Shown: positions 7,944 through 15,307 of the stretch, piece after piece
Layout of the letters: each line of letters opens with the position of its first letter
Position numbering within the stretch: the stretch's first letter is position 1
Assembly (NCBI GenBank): GCA_934119965.1
Contig: CAKOTA010000022.1
Span: 1-18,609 of the forward strand
From: an uncultured Bacilli bacterium
GTDB lineage: Bacteria; Bacillota_I; Bacilli_A; RF39; UBA660
DNA: 18,609 bases
Direction of reading: 5' to 3'
The notes under the pieces: generated by a model
Told to the model about the DNA's origin: nothing
Seen by the model: only the letters and a program-made list of their open reading frames with translations
Database searches by the model: none
Translations under genes and position numbers: made by a program

Positions 7944-7959
7944 TTTATGATATCATAAA
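7944..7959. repeat. Perfect 16-base palindrome
   Basis: TTTATGATATCATAAA is a perfect inverted repeat with no spacer, lying between the AAA+ pseudogene and the GTG of the kinase-like gene. It has no T-run typical of a terminator, so it could be an operator or chance in AT-rich DNA. Confidence 0.35.
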
Positions 7960-7961
7960 TT

Positions 7962-8881
7962 TTACTTTTTTAATAGTATTTTATTTTCTTGTTTTAATTC
8001 TGATATTATTTCAAGTCTTTCTATATCATTATGAATCCATAATGAGTCAAACAAAGAACAAAATTCATTTCCAAATTTCATAACAAAGTTTCTTACTTTT
8101 TCAACATTTTTAGTATCTACTTGAGTTAGAGTTACTGTTGTCGCATACATTTCTGCTGTATTCATTTCTAAATCTTCTAAAGTATAATTATCTTTTAGAA
8201 CATCTTCTAATGTAATAACTTTTTGATTACAGAAACTACAAAATTCTTTTGTTATTTCTTCTCCTATTAATCCTCTTAACATTTCTGGTTTTTTTGTTGC
8301 ATATAACATTTTTGATGCCATTTCCCATTTTCTTGGATCGGCATTTGGTGTTTCTCCATTATAATTTGTTCTAAGAACTTCTCCTTTTTTATAAGCTATA
8401 TAACCATATATAGCCGGATGAATATTATTTTCACTTGCCCATAATAACCATTTTTCTAAAGTTGTTTCGATATATACGTGAACAAAACGATTAAATAGTG
8501 GTTCAGCTAATTGATTAGCGGCTAAACTATCTTTCATATCATTTCCAGCAGCTACTATTCTAGCATTTTCAGGTAATTTCCATTTTCCATTTACTTCTCA
8601 ATCTAAAACTATATTGAATGCCATTCCTTGTATTGATGGTAATGCATTAGTTATTTCATCTAAAAACACAATGTGATTTTTGTCTGGTTCTTTTTCACAT
8701 TTTTCTTCTAATTTTTTTAACCAAGTTGGTTTAATATCTATCATCTCACCAGTTTCTTGGTTATAAACACTTTTTCCATATTTATCTTTAATGTCTTTTC
8801 ATTATTGTAATAATTTTCGTTCCAACAAGATAGGTATGATTCTAATAAATTTTCAACTAATCGTATTTCTTTTTCGTACAT
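7962..8881 (-). pseudogene. Decayed MoxR-like AAA+ ATPase, Walker A region deleted
   Basis: The remnant reads, from 8881 leftward: an intact-looking start (ATG after an AGAGGAC site) with about 30 residues (MYEKEIRLVENLLESYLSCW and on), then a frame change near 8800, then DKYGKSVYNQ, a Walker B strand HIVFLDEI (about 8675-8652), FNIVLD, an in-frame TGA at 8600-8598, then KLPENARIVAAGND and MKDSLAANQLAEPLFNRF, the sensor/arginine-finger region. The last intact frame (8537-7962, 191 codons) is only the C-terminal lid domain; its ATG is internal, not a real start. The GxxGxGK[ST] Walker A loop, which should lie between the N-terminal helix and the Walker B strand, is absent. A frameshift, a stop and a deletion together argue for true decay rather than one read error. 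Confidence 0.82.
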
Positions 8882-8905
8882 AAAAAGTCCTCTTTCTGGG
8901 TTAGT

Positions 8906-8914
8906 ATTATAACA
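8906..8914 (-). promoter_or_regulatory. Extended -10 promoter of the AAA+ pseudogene
   Basis: TGTTATAAT is read on the minus strand about 25 bases before the old ATG. It is preserved although the gene is broken. Confidence 0.5.
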
Positions 8915-8918
8915 TAAC

Positions 8919-8947
8919 AAAAAAAAGATAGCATTTTATTGCTACCT
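8919..8947 (-). terminator. Terminator of the coiled-coil hypothetical gene
   Basis: Eight-base-pair arms (8926-8933 and 8940-8947, one G-T pair) enclose a 6-base loop, followed by eight T on the minus strand. Confidence 0.82.
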
Positions 8948-8961
8948 AGAAAATTCAAAAA

Positions 8962-9531
8962 TTATTTTTTAATTAATTTATTTATTTTTATACTTGCAAT
9001 TTCAGGAGATTCTAAAATCATCGTTTCAAAATATTCAGCTTGTAATTTATAAAAATAAGCTTCTCTACTAACAACATTTTGTGGAAATATTATTTTATGA
9101 GTTGTTTCAAATTTATCTGCCTCTTTGTATGGTACTTCAATAATTCCATTGTATTTAGATTCTAAATTTTGATATATTACATAATCAGCATCACGATTAT
9201 TTCTGCCAACTAAAACATCATTTGAACAATGAACAATATCTATTTCTCTATTATATTTGTATGTACCTATATATACATATATTTCTTCATCTGGAATTAT
9301 ATTAATTTCACCTAAAGCAATAGAAATTAATTTTTCATCAGTAAATCTATCAAATCCAGTATTTCTACCAGTTGTTTTTTCTTGTAAAATATCTTGCAAT
9401 TCTAAATATCTTTTAACTCCTTCTGTTTCTTCTAATTCAGATATTTCCTTTTGTATTTCTAGTACTTCATTCCTTTTAATCTGTAGTTGCTTTACTCTCT
9501 CTTTTAATTTTTTTAAATCTTCGCTTTTCAC
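8962..9531 (-). CDS. Hypothetical protein with N-terminal coiled coil
   Basis: I do not recognise the family. The 189-residue product has a strongly charged N-terminal coiled coil (about 3-50, heptads of Leu, Lys and Glu). A mainly beta-looking domain follows (about 70-150) with DEEIYVYIGTYKYNREIDIV and a lone Cys near 102, then a helical tail. No signal peptide or membrane helix is seen. The start is a GTG, six bases after an excellent AAAGGAGG ribosome binding site, with a TATAAT box further upstream and its own terminator, so it is a stand-alone transcription unit. It sits between tRNA-Arg and the AAA+ pseudogene. The gene is well supported; the function is unknown. Confidence 0.8.
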   Translation of the reverse strand: MKSEDLKKLKERVKQLQIKRNEVLEIQKEISELEETEGVKRYLELQDILQEKTTGRNTGFDRFTDEKLISIALGEINIIPDEEIYVYIGTYKYNREIDIVHCSNDVLVGRNNRDADYVIYQNLESKYNGIIEVPYKEADKFETTHKIIFPQNVVSREAYFYKLQAEYFETMILESPEIASIKINKLIKK

Positions 9532-9565
9532 AAAAAACCTCCTTTAATTCACTTTTCCAATATTA

Positions 9566-9571
9566 ATTATA
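9566..9571 (-). promoter_or_regulatory. -10 box of the coiled-coil hypothetical gene
   Basis: TATAAT on the minus strand, about 35 bases before the GTG start. The -35 region has no clear match. Confidence 0.4.
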
Positions 9572-9647
9572 CACGAAAAAAGAATATATTTCTATAAATC
9601 AATTTTTTATTTTATGCAAAATACTTATTACTTACATTAATAGCATT

Positions 9648-9669
9648 AAAAAAAGACTTAAAAAGCCTT
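9648..9669 (-). terminator. Terminator after tRNA-Arg (end of the ppaC-tRNA unit)
   Basis: Seven-base-pair arms (9653-9659 and 9663-9669, one G-T pair) enclose a 3-base loop, followed by T on the minus strand. It starts ten bases after the tRNA CCA end. Confidence 0.72.
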
Positions 9670-9678
9670 ATTATCATC

Positions 9679-9755
9679 TGGCGTCTCCGATGTGATTTGA
9701 ACACACGACCTATCGCTTAGGAGGCGATTGCTCTATCCAGCTGAGCTACGAAGAC
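9679..9755 (-). tRNA. tRNA-Arg (anticodon CCT)
   Basis: A full 77-base cloverleaf can be drawn: acceptor GTCTTCG pairs with CGGAGAC (one G-T), D stem GCTC/GAGC, anticodon stem ATCGC/GCGAT with loop CTCCTAA, and T stem GTGTG/CACAT with loop TTCAAAT. The discriminator is G and CCA is encoded. The anticodon CCT at 9721-9719 reads AGG. The 5' end lies 12 bases after the stop codon of the pyrophosphatase gene with no terminator between, so the tRNA is probably cut from that mRNA or read from a promoter inside the end of ppaC. Confidence 0.96.
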
Positions 9756-9767
9756 ATTTAAAGGATA

Positions 9768-11384
9768 TTATAAGATAACATCCATTATTTGAGGAACAAT
9801 TTGTTTTTTTCTAGAAACTAATCCTTCTAAATAATAACCTTGTTCCAGATTAGAAATATCAAAAGCATTTTCTAAATATGTTTTAGCTGTTTCTGTAAAT
9901 AAAATATACGATCCGTTTTTAATAATATCTGTTACTAAAAGAATAGTAAAATCATATTCTTTATTTTCATTTACTTTGCTTATTTCTTTAACATAATCAT
10001 CTTTTTTCTTTAATATTTCTTCATAATCTAAAGTAAAGATTTGACCAATTGCAAAAGTAATATCATCATTATGGAACTTTTTAATATCCGTTGAAACAAT
10101 TTCACTAATTGATTTATCTTTTAATGAAGTTCCAGCTTTAAACATTTCAATAGCATATTTTTCATAATCCACTTCTGCTACATCACTAAGACTTTTAACA
10201 ACTTCTTTGTCTAATTCAGTTGTTGTAGGACTTGTTAAACATAAAGTATCAGATAATATTCCTGATATCATTAATCCTGCTATATGTTTAGGAATTTCAA
10301 TATTATTTTCTTTAAACATACGATAAATTATAGTATTAGTACTACCAACTGACATATTTCTAAAATTAATAGGATTTTTAGTAGAAATGTTACCTATTTT
10401 ATGATGGTCTACTACTTCTAATATTTCAGCTTCTTCTAAACCGTCAACACTTTGCTCAAACTCATTATGATCAACTAAAATAACTTTTTTCTTGTTTTTT
10501 TCAGTTATTTCTGTTACCCTTATAAGTCCTAAACAATTATCATCTTTATCTATAATTGGATAGTTGTTGAATTTAAGTTTACTACTTTTAACTAAAAAAT
10601 CGTCATAATAATCATTTTGATCAAAAGTATAAGTTCTGTCTTCTTTCAAAATATTTTTTATATAATTTGTTAAACCAATTTTTTTAGCAGTTTCATATGT
10701 ATCTAATTTAGTTCTAATAATATTTACTTTATTTTGTTTTGCTATTTCAATATGTTCATCTTTTATTAAACCATTTCCTACCACTATAATTAATTTAACT
10801 TTTTTATTGACAGCAGTTTCTAATATACTATGTCTATCTCCCACGATTAAAATATCATTGTTTGTTAAAGTAATTAAATCCATAAACGTTGTACTTCTAT
10901 AAGATGCCGCTAAAACATTGCCTTCGATTTCATCATCGAATTTTGTTATTGATTCACCTTCTAAGACATCTATAATATTACTATAAGAAGTATTCAAATA
11001 ACTATAGTTACCGTTTATAATATATTCAGCTATGTTTTTAGCAGTCACAATACTTAAGAATTTATTGTTATCATCAACTACTGGAATACCTGTAACATTG
11101 TTTTCTGTCATATATTTATATGTATTAAATAAAGAATCATTTTTATTTACTAAAAATCCTTTATGATAATTCAAATCTTTCATTTGTAATTTAACATCAT
11201 TTAAATATTTTGGGGTTTTAGTATTAAAATAGTTTAGAACAAATTTTGACTCACTATTTATTTCTCCTAGCACTACTGGTTCAGTATTAAAGCCTAATTT
11301 ATTTTTTAAGTAAGAAAGTGTTATAGAACTAGTTACTGAATCTGTATCTGGATTTTTGTGTCCAAAAATATATATCTTATCCAT
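9768..11384 (-). CDS. ppaC: Manganese-dependent inorganic pyrophosphatase with CBS and DRTGG domains
   Basis: A family II (DHH) pyrophosphatase: it hydrolyses pyrophosphate to two phosphates in the cytoplasm and so pulls biosynthetic reactions forward. The 538-residue product has the DHH start GHKNPDTDS (His9, Asp13, Asp15 metal ligands), a first CBS domain (about 77-125), a DRTGG domain (about 145-235), a second CBS half (about 250-295), the rest of the DHH domain with VDHNE (Asp305), VDHHKIG (His327/328) and SDT (Asp379), and a DHHA2 domain (about 410-538) ending with the substrate-binding SRKKQ (524-528). The CBS/DRTGG insert is the nucleotide-regulated form: in characterised relatives AMP/ADP inhibit and ATP or diadenosine polyphosphates activate. 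ATG after AAAAGGGAGG. tRNA-Arg follows directly. Confidence 0.96.
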   Translation of the reverse strand: MDKIYIFGHKNPDTDSVTSSITLSYLKNKLGFNTEPVVLGEINSESKFVLNYFNTKTPKYLNDVKLQMKDLNYHKGFLVNKNDSLFNTYKYMTENNVTGIPVVDDNNKFLSIVTAKNIAEYIINGNYSYLNTSYSNIIDVLEGESITKFDDEIEGNVLAASYRSTTFMDLITLTNNDILIVGDRHSILETAVNKKVKLIIVVGNGLIKDEHIEIAKQNKVNIIRTKLDTYETAKKIGLTNYIKNILKEDRTYTFDQNDYYDDFLVKSSKLKFNNYPIIDKDDNCLGLIRVTEITEKNKKKVILVDHNEFEQSVDGLEEAEILEVVDHHKIGNISTKNPINFRNMSVGSTNTIIYRMFKENNIEIPKHIAGLMISGILSDTLCLTSPTTTELDKEVVKSLSDVAEVDYEKYAIEMFKAGTSLKDKSISEIVSTDIKKFHNDDITFAIGQIFTLDYEEILKKKDDYVKEISKVNENKEYDFTILLVTDIIKNGSYILFTETAKTYLENAFDISNLEQGYYLEGLVSRKKQIVPQIMDVIL

Positions 11385-11407
11385 AAGTACCTCCCTTTTA
11401 CTAAACC

Positions 11408-11413
11408 ATTATA
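11408..11413 (-). promoter_or_regulatory. -10 box of ppaC
   Basis: TATAAT is read on the minus strand, 24 bases before the ATG, in the context AAAATATAGTATAAT. The same 15 bases precede lspA. No good -35; that place is the T-run and stem of the preceding terminator. Confidence 0.5.
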
Positions 11414-11422
11414 CTATATTTT

Positions 11423-11451
11423 AAAAAAAAATGCATCAATATGATGCATTT
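11423..11451 (-). terminator. Terminator of the zinc-ribbon two-gene operon
   Basis: A perfect 10-base-pair stem (11429-11438 and 11442-11451) with a 3-base loop is followed by a long T-run on the minus strand, two bases after the stop of the last gene. Confidence 0.88.
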
Positions 11452-11453
11452 AA

Positions 11454-12149
11454 TTACATTAAAATTTTAGCAATTACATTTTTAATTAAATAATACATTA
11501 TTAACATAGTAGTTGCATCTGTTACTGCCATTGTATATCCAATCATATTTACATCTATTTTTGAATAAGATTCAATTCCTTTTAAATTGTATGCAAACCA
11601 TAATAGTGCTCCAATTGCAATTACAATATATGTTACTGTAGCATTTACTTCAAATACAGCTAATAATGCAGCTATTATTAAAACTTCAGCGAATACTATT
11701 GAAGATAATCCAAATAGTATGAACATTTTTTTAATTGAAGTTTCTGATTTTAATAATTTATCAACGATTACATAAGCAATAAGAGCCATAACTGAAATCA
11801 TTGCTGCCATTGTAACAAATCCTACTAAGAATACTTTGATATAAGGAATATCTACTAATCCAGCTAAACCTCCCATCATACTTTTTACAATAAAGCACAT
11901 TACAAATCCTAATATAATACTAGTAACACCAATTGAAACTAGAGCTAAATTAAAGTTACCTTCATCGTTTCTTTCTTTTAATGTATCAATAGGTTTTTTT
12001 ACCATACCTTTAACAACGTCTAAATATTCTTTTAATAATTCAACGAAGTTTGAACTAGAAACATTTTTCACTTCTTTTTTTTCACTTTCACATTTACATG
12101 GCTTTCCTTCTTCTAATGGACTACCACATTTTGTACAAAATTTTGCCAT
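11454..12149 (-). CDS. Zinc-ribbon polytopic membrane protein (Yip1-like)
   Basis: The 231-residue protein has a short N-terminal zinc ribbon (C5-x2-C8, C18-x-C20; the second pair is shortened), a charged linker (21-60) and five predicted membrane helices (about 67-88, 104-130, 142-165, 171-187, 203-222). The layout resembles the Yip1/DUF-type zinc-ribbon membrane proteins of Gram-positive bacteria. It is co-transcribed with the TcaA-like gene 14 bases upstream, with its own strong AGAGGAGGAA ribosome binding site. A single-pass zinc-ribbon protein paired with a polytopic one suggests a membrane complex. Function unknown. Confidence 0.85.
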   Translation of the reverse strand: MAKFCTKCGSPLEEGKPCKCESEKKEVKNVSSSNFVELLKEYLDVVKGMVKKPIDTLKERNDEGNFNLALVSIGVTSIILGFVMCFIVKSMMGGLAGLVDIPYIKVFLVGFVTMAAMISVMALIAYVIVDKLLKSETSIKKMFILFGLSSIVFAEVLIIAALLAVFEVNATVTYIVIAIGALLWFAYNLKGIESYSKIDVNMIGYTMAVTDATTMLIMYYLIKNVIAKILM

Positions 12150-12163
12150 TTTATTTCCTCCTC

Positions 12164-13378
12164 TTAATAATATTTTGAAAAATAAGTATTTAAACTAGTG
12201 GCATCAACTAATTTAAATGCATTATCACTATAATCGAATGTTAAATACATATAATCATAATCATCACTATCATTTGTCTTAGTTTCATCACCAGATTGAT
12301 ATGATAATGAGAAATCATATGAAGCTTTTACTGATAGATATAATTGTCCTTTTTTATTTAAAGAAGCACTACTTAATTCTATTTTAGTAAAAGTAATACT
12401 ATTTAATATTGATGATGAATTACTGAATGATGATAATAAATCATTATAAGTTTTTTCAACTTTACTTACATCACCATTTTTATATTCGAAGTTTGATTTA
12501 ACTTCATCCCAAGTTTTTTTGTCTTTAGCACCATTATATAAATTTTCTAATGATGTTTTAATTGCTTTTTGTATTTTTTCTTTTCCTGCTGCAGAGATAT
12601 TATCTCCAGTAAAATCTAAGTTATAAGCAGAATAACTATTGATTTTTACTTTATTTTCTATTTCTAATCCCATTAATTCAACTTTTACATTATAGTTAGT
12701 TGCAAATAATGCAGGTATTACATAAGTATCAATTCCATCTTCTGTTTCTTTAAGATATTTTTTATCTACTTTTTTACCTTCAATTGTTAATTTAGAACCA
12801 GTTGGTAAATTAAATTTATAATCTTTTACAACAACATAGTCTCCTGTATTAACTTTCCAGTTATCAAATAATAACCATTTTTTGTTTTTTGATTTTACTA
12901 AATCAATTTTTAAAGTGCTAGAATCTTTAGAGTCTTTTAGCATATACTTGATTGTTACGCTAGCGCTCATTCCATCTGTTGATTTTTCAACTTTGTCAAC
13001 ATTGTAATTAATGATTTCTTTTTTAGATTCTTTTTCTGAATTAATTATATCTTTGAATACTTTTTTAGAAGTAAATTCACTTTCTTCAACATCAAGGTAT
13101 CCATATAATTTGTCAGCATCTAAATTGGTAACTGCATTAAAGTATCCTTCTGCTACTTTTGTAGGACTAAACATATTATCGATTAATAAATATGCTCCTA
13201 CTAATAATACAACAACAGAAATAATAATATATTTAGTTATACTCTTTTTTCCTTGTTGTTTTGTTGGTTCTTTTTTTGTTTTATTTTCTTTTTTTACTGT
13301 TTCTTCAAATTTGTGTCCACAGTTTTCACAAAATAATGAACCGTCTTTGTTTTTTGAACCACATTCACTACAAAACAT
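12164..13378 (-). CDS. TcaA-like zinc-ribbon membrane-anchored protein
   Basis: The 404-residue protein has a zinc ribbon (C3-x2-C6, C17-x2-C20), a Lys-rich linker (about 25-47), one membrane helix (about 50-66), and a large extracellular part. The latter begins SPTKVAEGYFNAVTNLDADKLYGYL, a helical NTF2-like/DUF4878-type segment, and continues with beta-rich domains (about 200-260 and 265-404). This is the layout of TcaA-like proteins, which in Staphylococcus affect glycopeptide susceptibility and wall chemistry; the same role here is inference. It has a TTGACA-type promoter, an AGAGGAGTGAT ribosome binding site, and is the first gene of the operon. No catalytic residues are seen. Confidence 0.85.
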   Translation of the reverse strand: MFCSECGSKNKDGSLFCENCGHKFEETVKKENKTKKEPTKQQGKKSITKYIIISVVVLLVGAYLLIDNMFSPTKVAEGYFNAVTNLDADKLYGYLDVEESEFTSKKVFKDIINSEKESKKEIINYNVDKVEKSTDGMSASVTIKYMLKDSKDSSTLKIDLVKSKNKKWLLFDNWKVNTGDYVVVKDYKFNLPTGSKLTIEGKKVDKKYLKETEDGIDTYVIPALFATNYNVKVELMGLEIENKVKINSYSAYNLDFTGDNISAAGKEKIQKAIKTSLENLYNGAKDKKTWDEVKSNFEYKNGDVSKVEKTYNDLLSSFSNSSSILNSITFTKIELSSASLNKKGQLYLSVKASYDFSLSYQSGDETKTNDSDDYDYMYLTFDYSDNAFKLVDATSLNTYFSKYY

Positions 13379-13399
13379 ATAATCACTCCTCTATTAATA

Positions 13400-13428
13400 A
13401 ATTTACAATATTTTACATAATTTGTCAA
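13400..13428 (-). promoter_or_regulatory. Promoter of the zinc-ribbon operon
   Basis: A perfect TTGACA (13428-13423), a 17-base spacer and TAAATT (13405-13400) are read on the minus strand. The weaker -10 is offset by the consensus -35. It lies about 22 bases before the ATG. Confidence 0.6.
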
Positions 13429-13456
13429 TGAATTATATGATTTTAAAAAAATAATA

Positions 13457-13484
13457 TTAAAAAAAAATAGATTTTATCTATTTT
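13457..13484 (-). terminator. Terminator of the HD-domain gene
   Basis: Nine-base-pair AT-rich arms (13464-13472 and 13476-13484), a 3-base loop, then T on the minus strand. The TAG stop of the gene (13480-13478) lies in the stem. Confidence 0.75.
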
Positions 13485-13975
13485 AAATTATTTAGTATTA
13501 ATAAAACAAAAATGTTAGCTGCATACGAAAATCTTATTCCAAAGGCTTTACTAAATTCATATATTGCAGCAACCTTATCAACACTACTTACAATCCAACT
13601 TTCAGCATATTTTGGTAATACTTTATAAATTGGAAACATATGTGATTCAATAATATTTTTAGCCTTATCATCAATGTCAAAATATTTTTCTGCATTCATA
13701 ACTGCATATTTAGGATGAACGAATGTTGAAATAAATCTTTCTTTTAATGTTCTATTTTCTTTGCTAATAAAGAAATCGTGTAATAATCCTGCTCTAGCAG
13801 TTGTTACATAATCTAATCCTAATATTTTGGATATTTTATATGAATAATATGAAACTCTTATTGAATGATCTAATCTTGTCATACCGTGGTGTTCAATTGT
13901 ATCTAACTCATTAAATTTATCATTTTCTAATATATCATTAACTAATTTTAAATATTTTTTATCATTTATAGTCAC
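13478..13975 (-). CDS. HD-domain metal-dependent phosphohydrolase
   Basis: The 165-residue soluble protein has the ordered HD-superfamily ligands His37 (RLDHSIRV), His66-Asp67 (LLHDFF), further His87 and His112, and Asp133 (SVDK). All are within an all-helical single domain. Such proteins remove phosphates from nucleotides or second messengers; the substrate is not shown by the sequence. A GTG at 13987 lies inside the AGGTGA ribosome binding site, so the GTG at 13975, eight bases downstream of it, is the more likely start. An extended -10 promoter and its own terminator make it a single-gene unit. Confidence 0.85.
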   Translation of the reverse strand: MTINDKKYLKLVNDILENDKFNELDTIEHHGMTRLDHSIRVSYYSYKISKILGLDYVTTARAGLLHDFFISKENRTLKERFISTFVHPKYAVMNAEKYFDIDDKAKNIIESHMFPIYKVLPKYAESWIVSSVDKVAAIYEFSKAFGIRFSYAANIFVLLILNNLK

Positions 13976-14002
13976 TTTTAATTTCACCTCAACGACTAAT
14001 AC

Positions 14003-14011
14003 ATTATATCA
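14003..14011 (-). promoter_or_regulatory. Extended -10 promoter of the HD-domain gene
   Basis: TGATATAAT on the minus strand, about 28 bases before the GTG start. A weak -35 (TACTCA) sits at 17 bases. Confidence 0.55.
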
Positions 14012-14082
14012 TATTTTATTCTTTTTGAGTATATATTTGTATATATTTTATTATTAAATTTTTATAATTTTACATTTTCACA

Positions 14083-14109
14083 AAGAAAAATAAGGCATAA
14101 AGCCTTATT
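14083..14109 (-). terminator. Terminator of the DUF3048 gene
   Basis: Eight-base-pair arms (14089-14096 and 14102-14109) containing GGC/GCC enclose a 5-base loop, then T on the minus strand. The TAA stop (14107-14105) lies in the stem. Confidence 0.82.
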
Positions 14110-15247
14110 CAGAAATTGTAGTTGTTTTTGTTGTTGGTTGAATTTGGATAAAGGTATTACCATCGTTTACAACGATTTCATTATTATCTAAATATCTATA
14201 AATTGTTTTAGAACTTCTTGATGTTTTTTCCCAAGTTATTGGTCGTGCATAACCATCAGTTATAAAATATCCAGTACCTTTTCCGATATTATTTAAACTT
14301 TGTCTTCCATAACTATCAATAGTATAGTTTTCTACATTAATTACAATAATATTTTTAAAATGATATTGTTCTTTAGTAACATAGTCAGTGTGAGCTACTC
14401 CATTAGCAAATCTTAAATAATATTTATTATTTGCATCATATGTATATGAACTAGTCATATAACCGGAATATGGAACAGATACATTGTTAGCAACTATGCT
14501 ATCTTCTTTACCACTTAAATCTACTTCATCAACGCTATATTTTAATACTTGTTCAGCTTTAACATCATCTGATTTGTATTCAGTTCTATATTCTCTAAAA
14601 TCCATAACTTTTTTAATATTTTCAATATTTGTAAGAGCTGTATGTTCATAGTCAACTGGTAAACTTGTATCTCTCCAGAAACCAGAATCATATAATCCAT
14701 TTACATTATTTACTCCTAATGAGCTAATATCACTCTCAGCTTGTGGACTCCATCCAAAGTGAACATAGATAGCGTCATTTTCTAAAGCATAATCTAGAAA
14801 ATAATGTCTACTACTTCTAACTGATCCAATTCTAGCAGTATTTGTATCTTTAAATACCGCCATCATACGAGTTATTCCACCTTCAACAATTATTTCATAA
14901 ACAATGTTAGCTTCATTTAAACCTGAATGATAAGGTCTAGCTTGAGCGTGATTGTTTATCATAACTGCTATTGGCCTTGTTTTTGAATTTTCATCAATAA
15001 TTGTTAATTTTGCTTGTTCAATATTACAAGTATTTGTTTTACTCCACCAGTAAAAACCTGCTTTTTCACATTCTGCTTTTGTTGTAATTTCACTTGCTTG
15101 TTTTTTCTTTGCTTCTATTTTCTTTTCACTATTTTTGCTAAATAAAGTAAAGTATAGTATTAAAACAATAATTAATATTAAAACAACTGGTACTGTGATT
15201 TTAGCCCATAATGGCATTTTCTTTATTTTTTCTAAAAACTTCTTCAT
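14105..15247 (-). CDS. DUF3048 (YerB-like) membrane-anchored protein
   Basis: The 380-residue protein has a cytoplasmic basic N-terminus, one membrane helix (about 15-36), a Lys-rich linker, a short Cys pair motif (Cys60 and Cys74 around AGFYWWSKTNT), and then the DUF3048 N- and C-terminal domains. The core RPIAVMINNH starts at 91, with EGGITRMMAVF near 122 and IGSVRSSRHYFLDYA near 140-154. In B. subtilis the relative YerB is a putative lipoprotein of unknown role; this one lacks a lipobox and is held by its helix. The ATG follows an AGGAGG site. The domain faces outside and may act in wall or nucleotide-sugar related chemistry, but this is not established. Confidence 0.9.
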   Translation of the reverse strand: MKKFLEKIKKMPLWAKITVPVVLILIIVLILYFTLFSKNSEKKIEAKKKQASEITTKAECEKAGFYWWSKTNTCNIEQAKLTIIDENSKTRPIAVMINNHAQARPYHSGLNEANIVYEIIVEGGITRMMAVFKDTNTARIGSVRSSRHYFLDYALENDAIYVHFGWSPQAESDISSLGVNNVNGLYDSGFWRDTSLPVDYEHTALTNIENIKKVMDFREYRTEYKSDDVKAEQVLKYSVDEVDLSGKEDSIVANNVSVPYSGYMTSSYTYDANNKYYLRFANGVAHTDYVTKEQYHFKNIIVINVENYTIDSYGRQSLNNIGKGTGYFITDGYARPITWEKTSRSSKTIYRYLDNNEIVVNDGNTFIQIQPTTKTTTISE

Positions 15248-15264
15248 AACATCCTCCTATAATC

Positions 15265-15273
15265 ATTATAGCA
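15265..15273 (-). promoter_or_regulatory. Extended -10 promoter of the DUF3048 gene
   Basis: TGCTATAAT on the minus strand, 18 to 26 bases before the ATG. The T-run of the rhomboid terminator is directly upstream, so there is no regular -35. Confidence 0.55.
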
Positions 15274-15307
15274 AAAAAATAAGATAAAAGAAACATTTAT
15301 CTTATTT
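15273..15307 (-). terminator. Terminator of the rhomboid gene
   Basis: A 12-base-pair stem (15277-15288 and 15296-15307) with a 7-base loop and a T-run on the minus strand. The TAA stop (15304-15302) is in the stem, and the T-run touches the extended -10 of the next gene. Confidence 0.8.

Noticed and set aside
7962..8537. Stand-alone 191-codon gene starting at ATG 8537
   Set aside because: The ATG lies within a conserved AAA+ motif and has no ribosome binding site; upstream codons continue the same protein up to the TGA. It is a fragment.
8598..8600. In-frame TGA in the AAA+ gene read as Trp (Mycoplasma-type code)
   Set aside because: Other genes use TGG for Trp, and TGA ends genes at 484 and 3360 in sensible places (ATGA overlap, terminator hairpin). 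The same gene has two more lesions, so it is a pseudogene.
9532..9678. Riboswitch or T-box in the region between the coiled-coil gene and the tRNA
   Set aside because: Only a -10 box and the tRNA terminator are visible; there is no specifier or antiterminator-like structure and the sequence is plain AT-rich.
13011..13382. Open frame on the plus strand opposite the TcaA-like gene
   Set aside because: No ribosome binding site, unlikely composition, and fully antisense to a gene with zinc ribbon, membrane helix and promoter.
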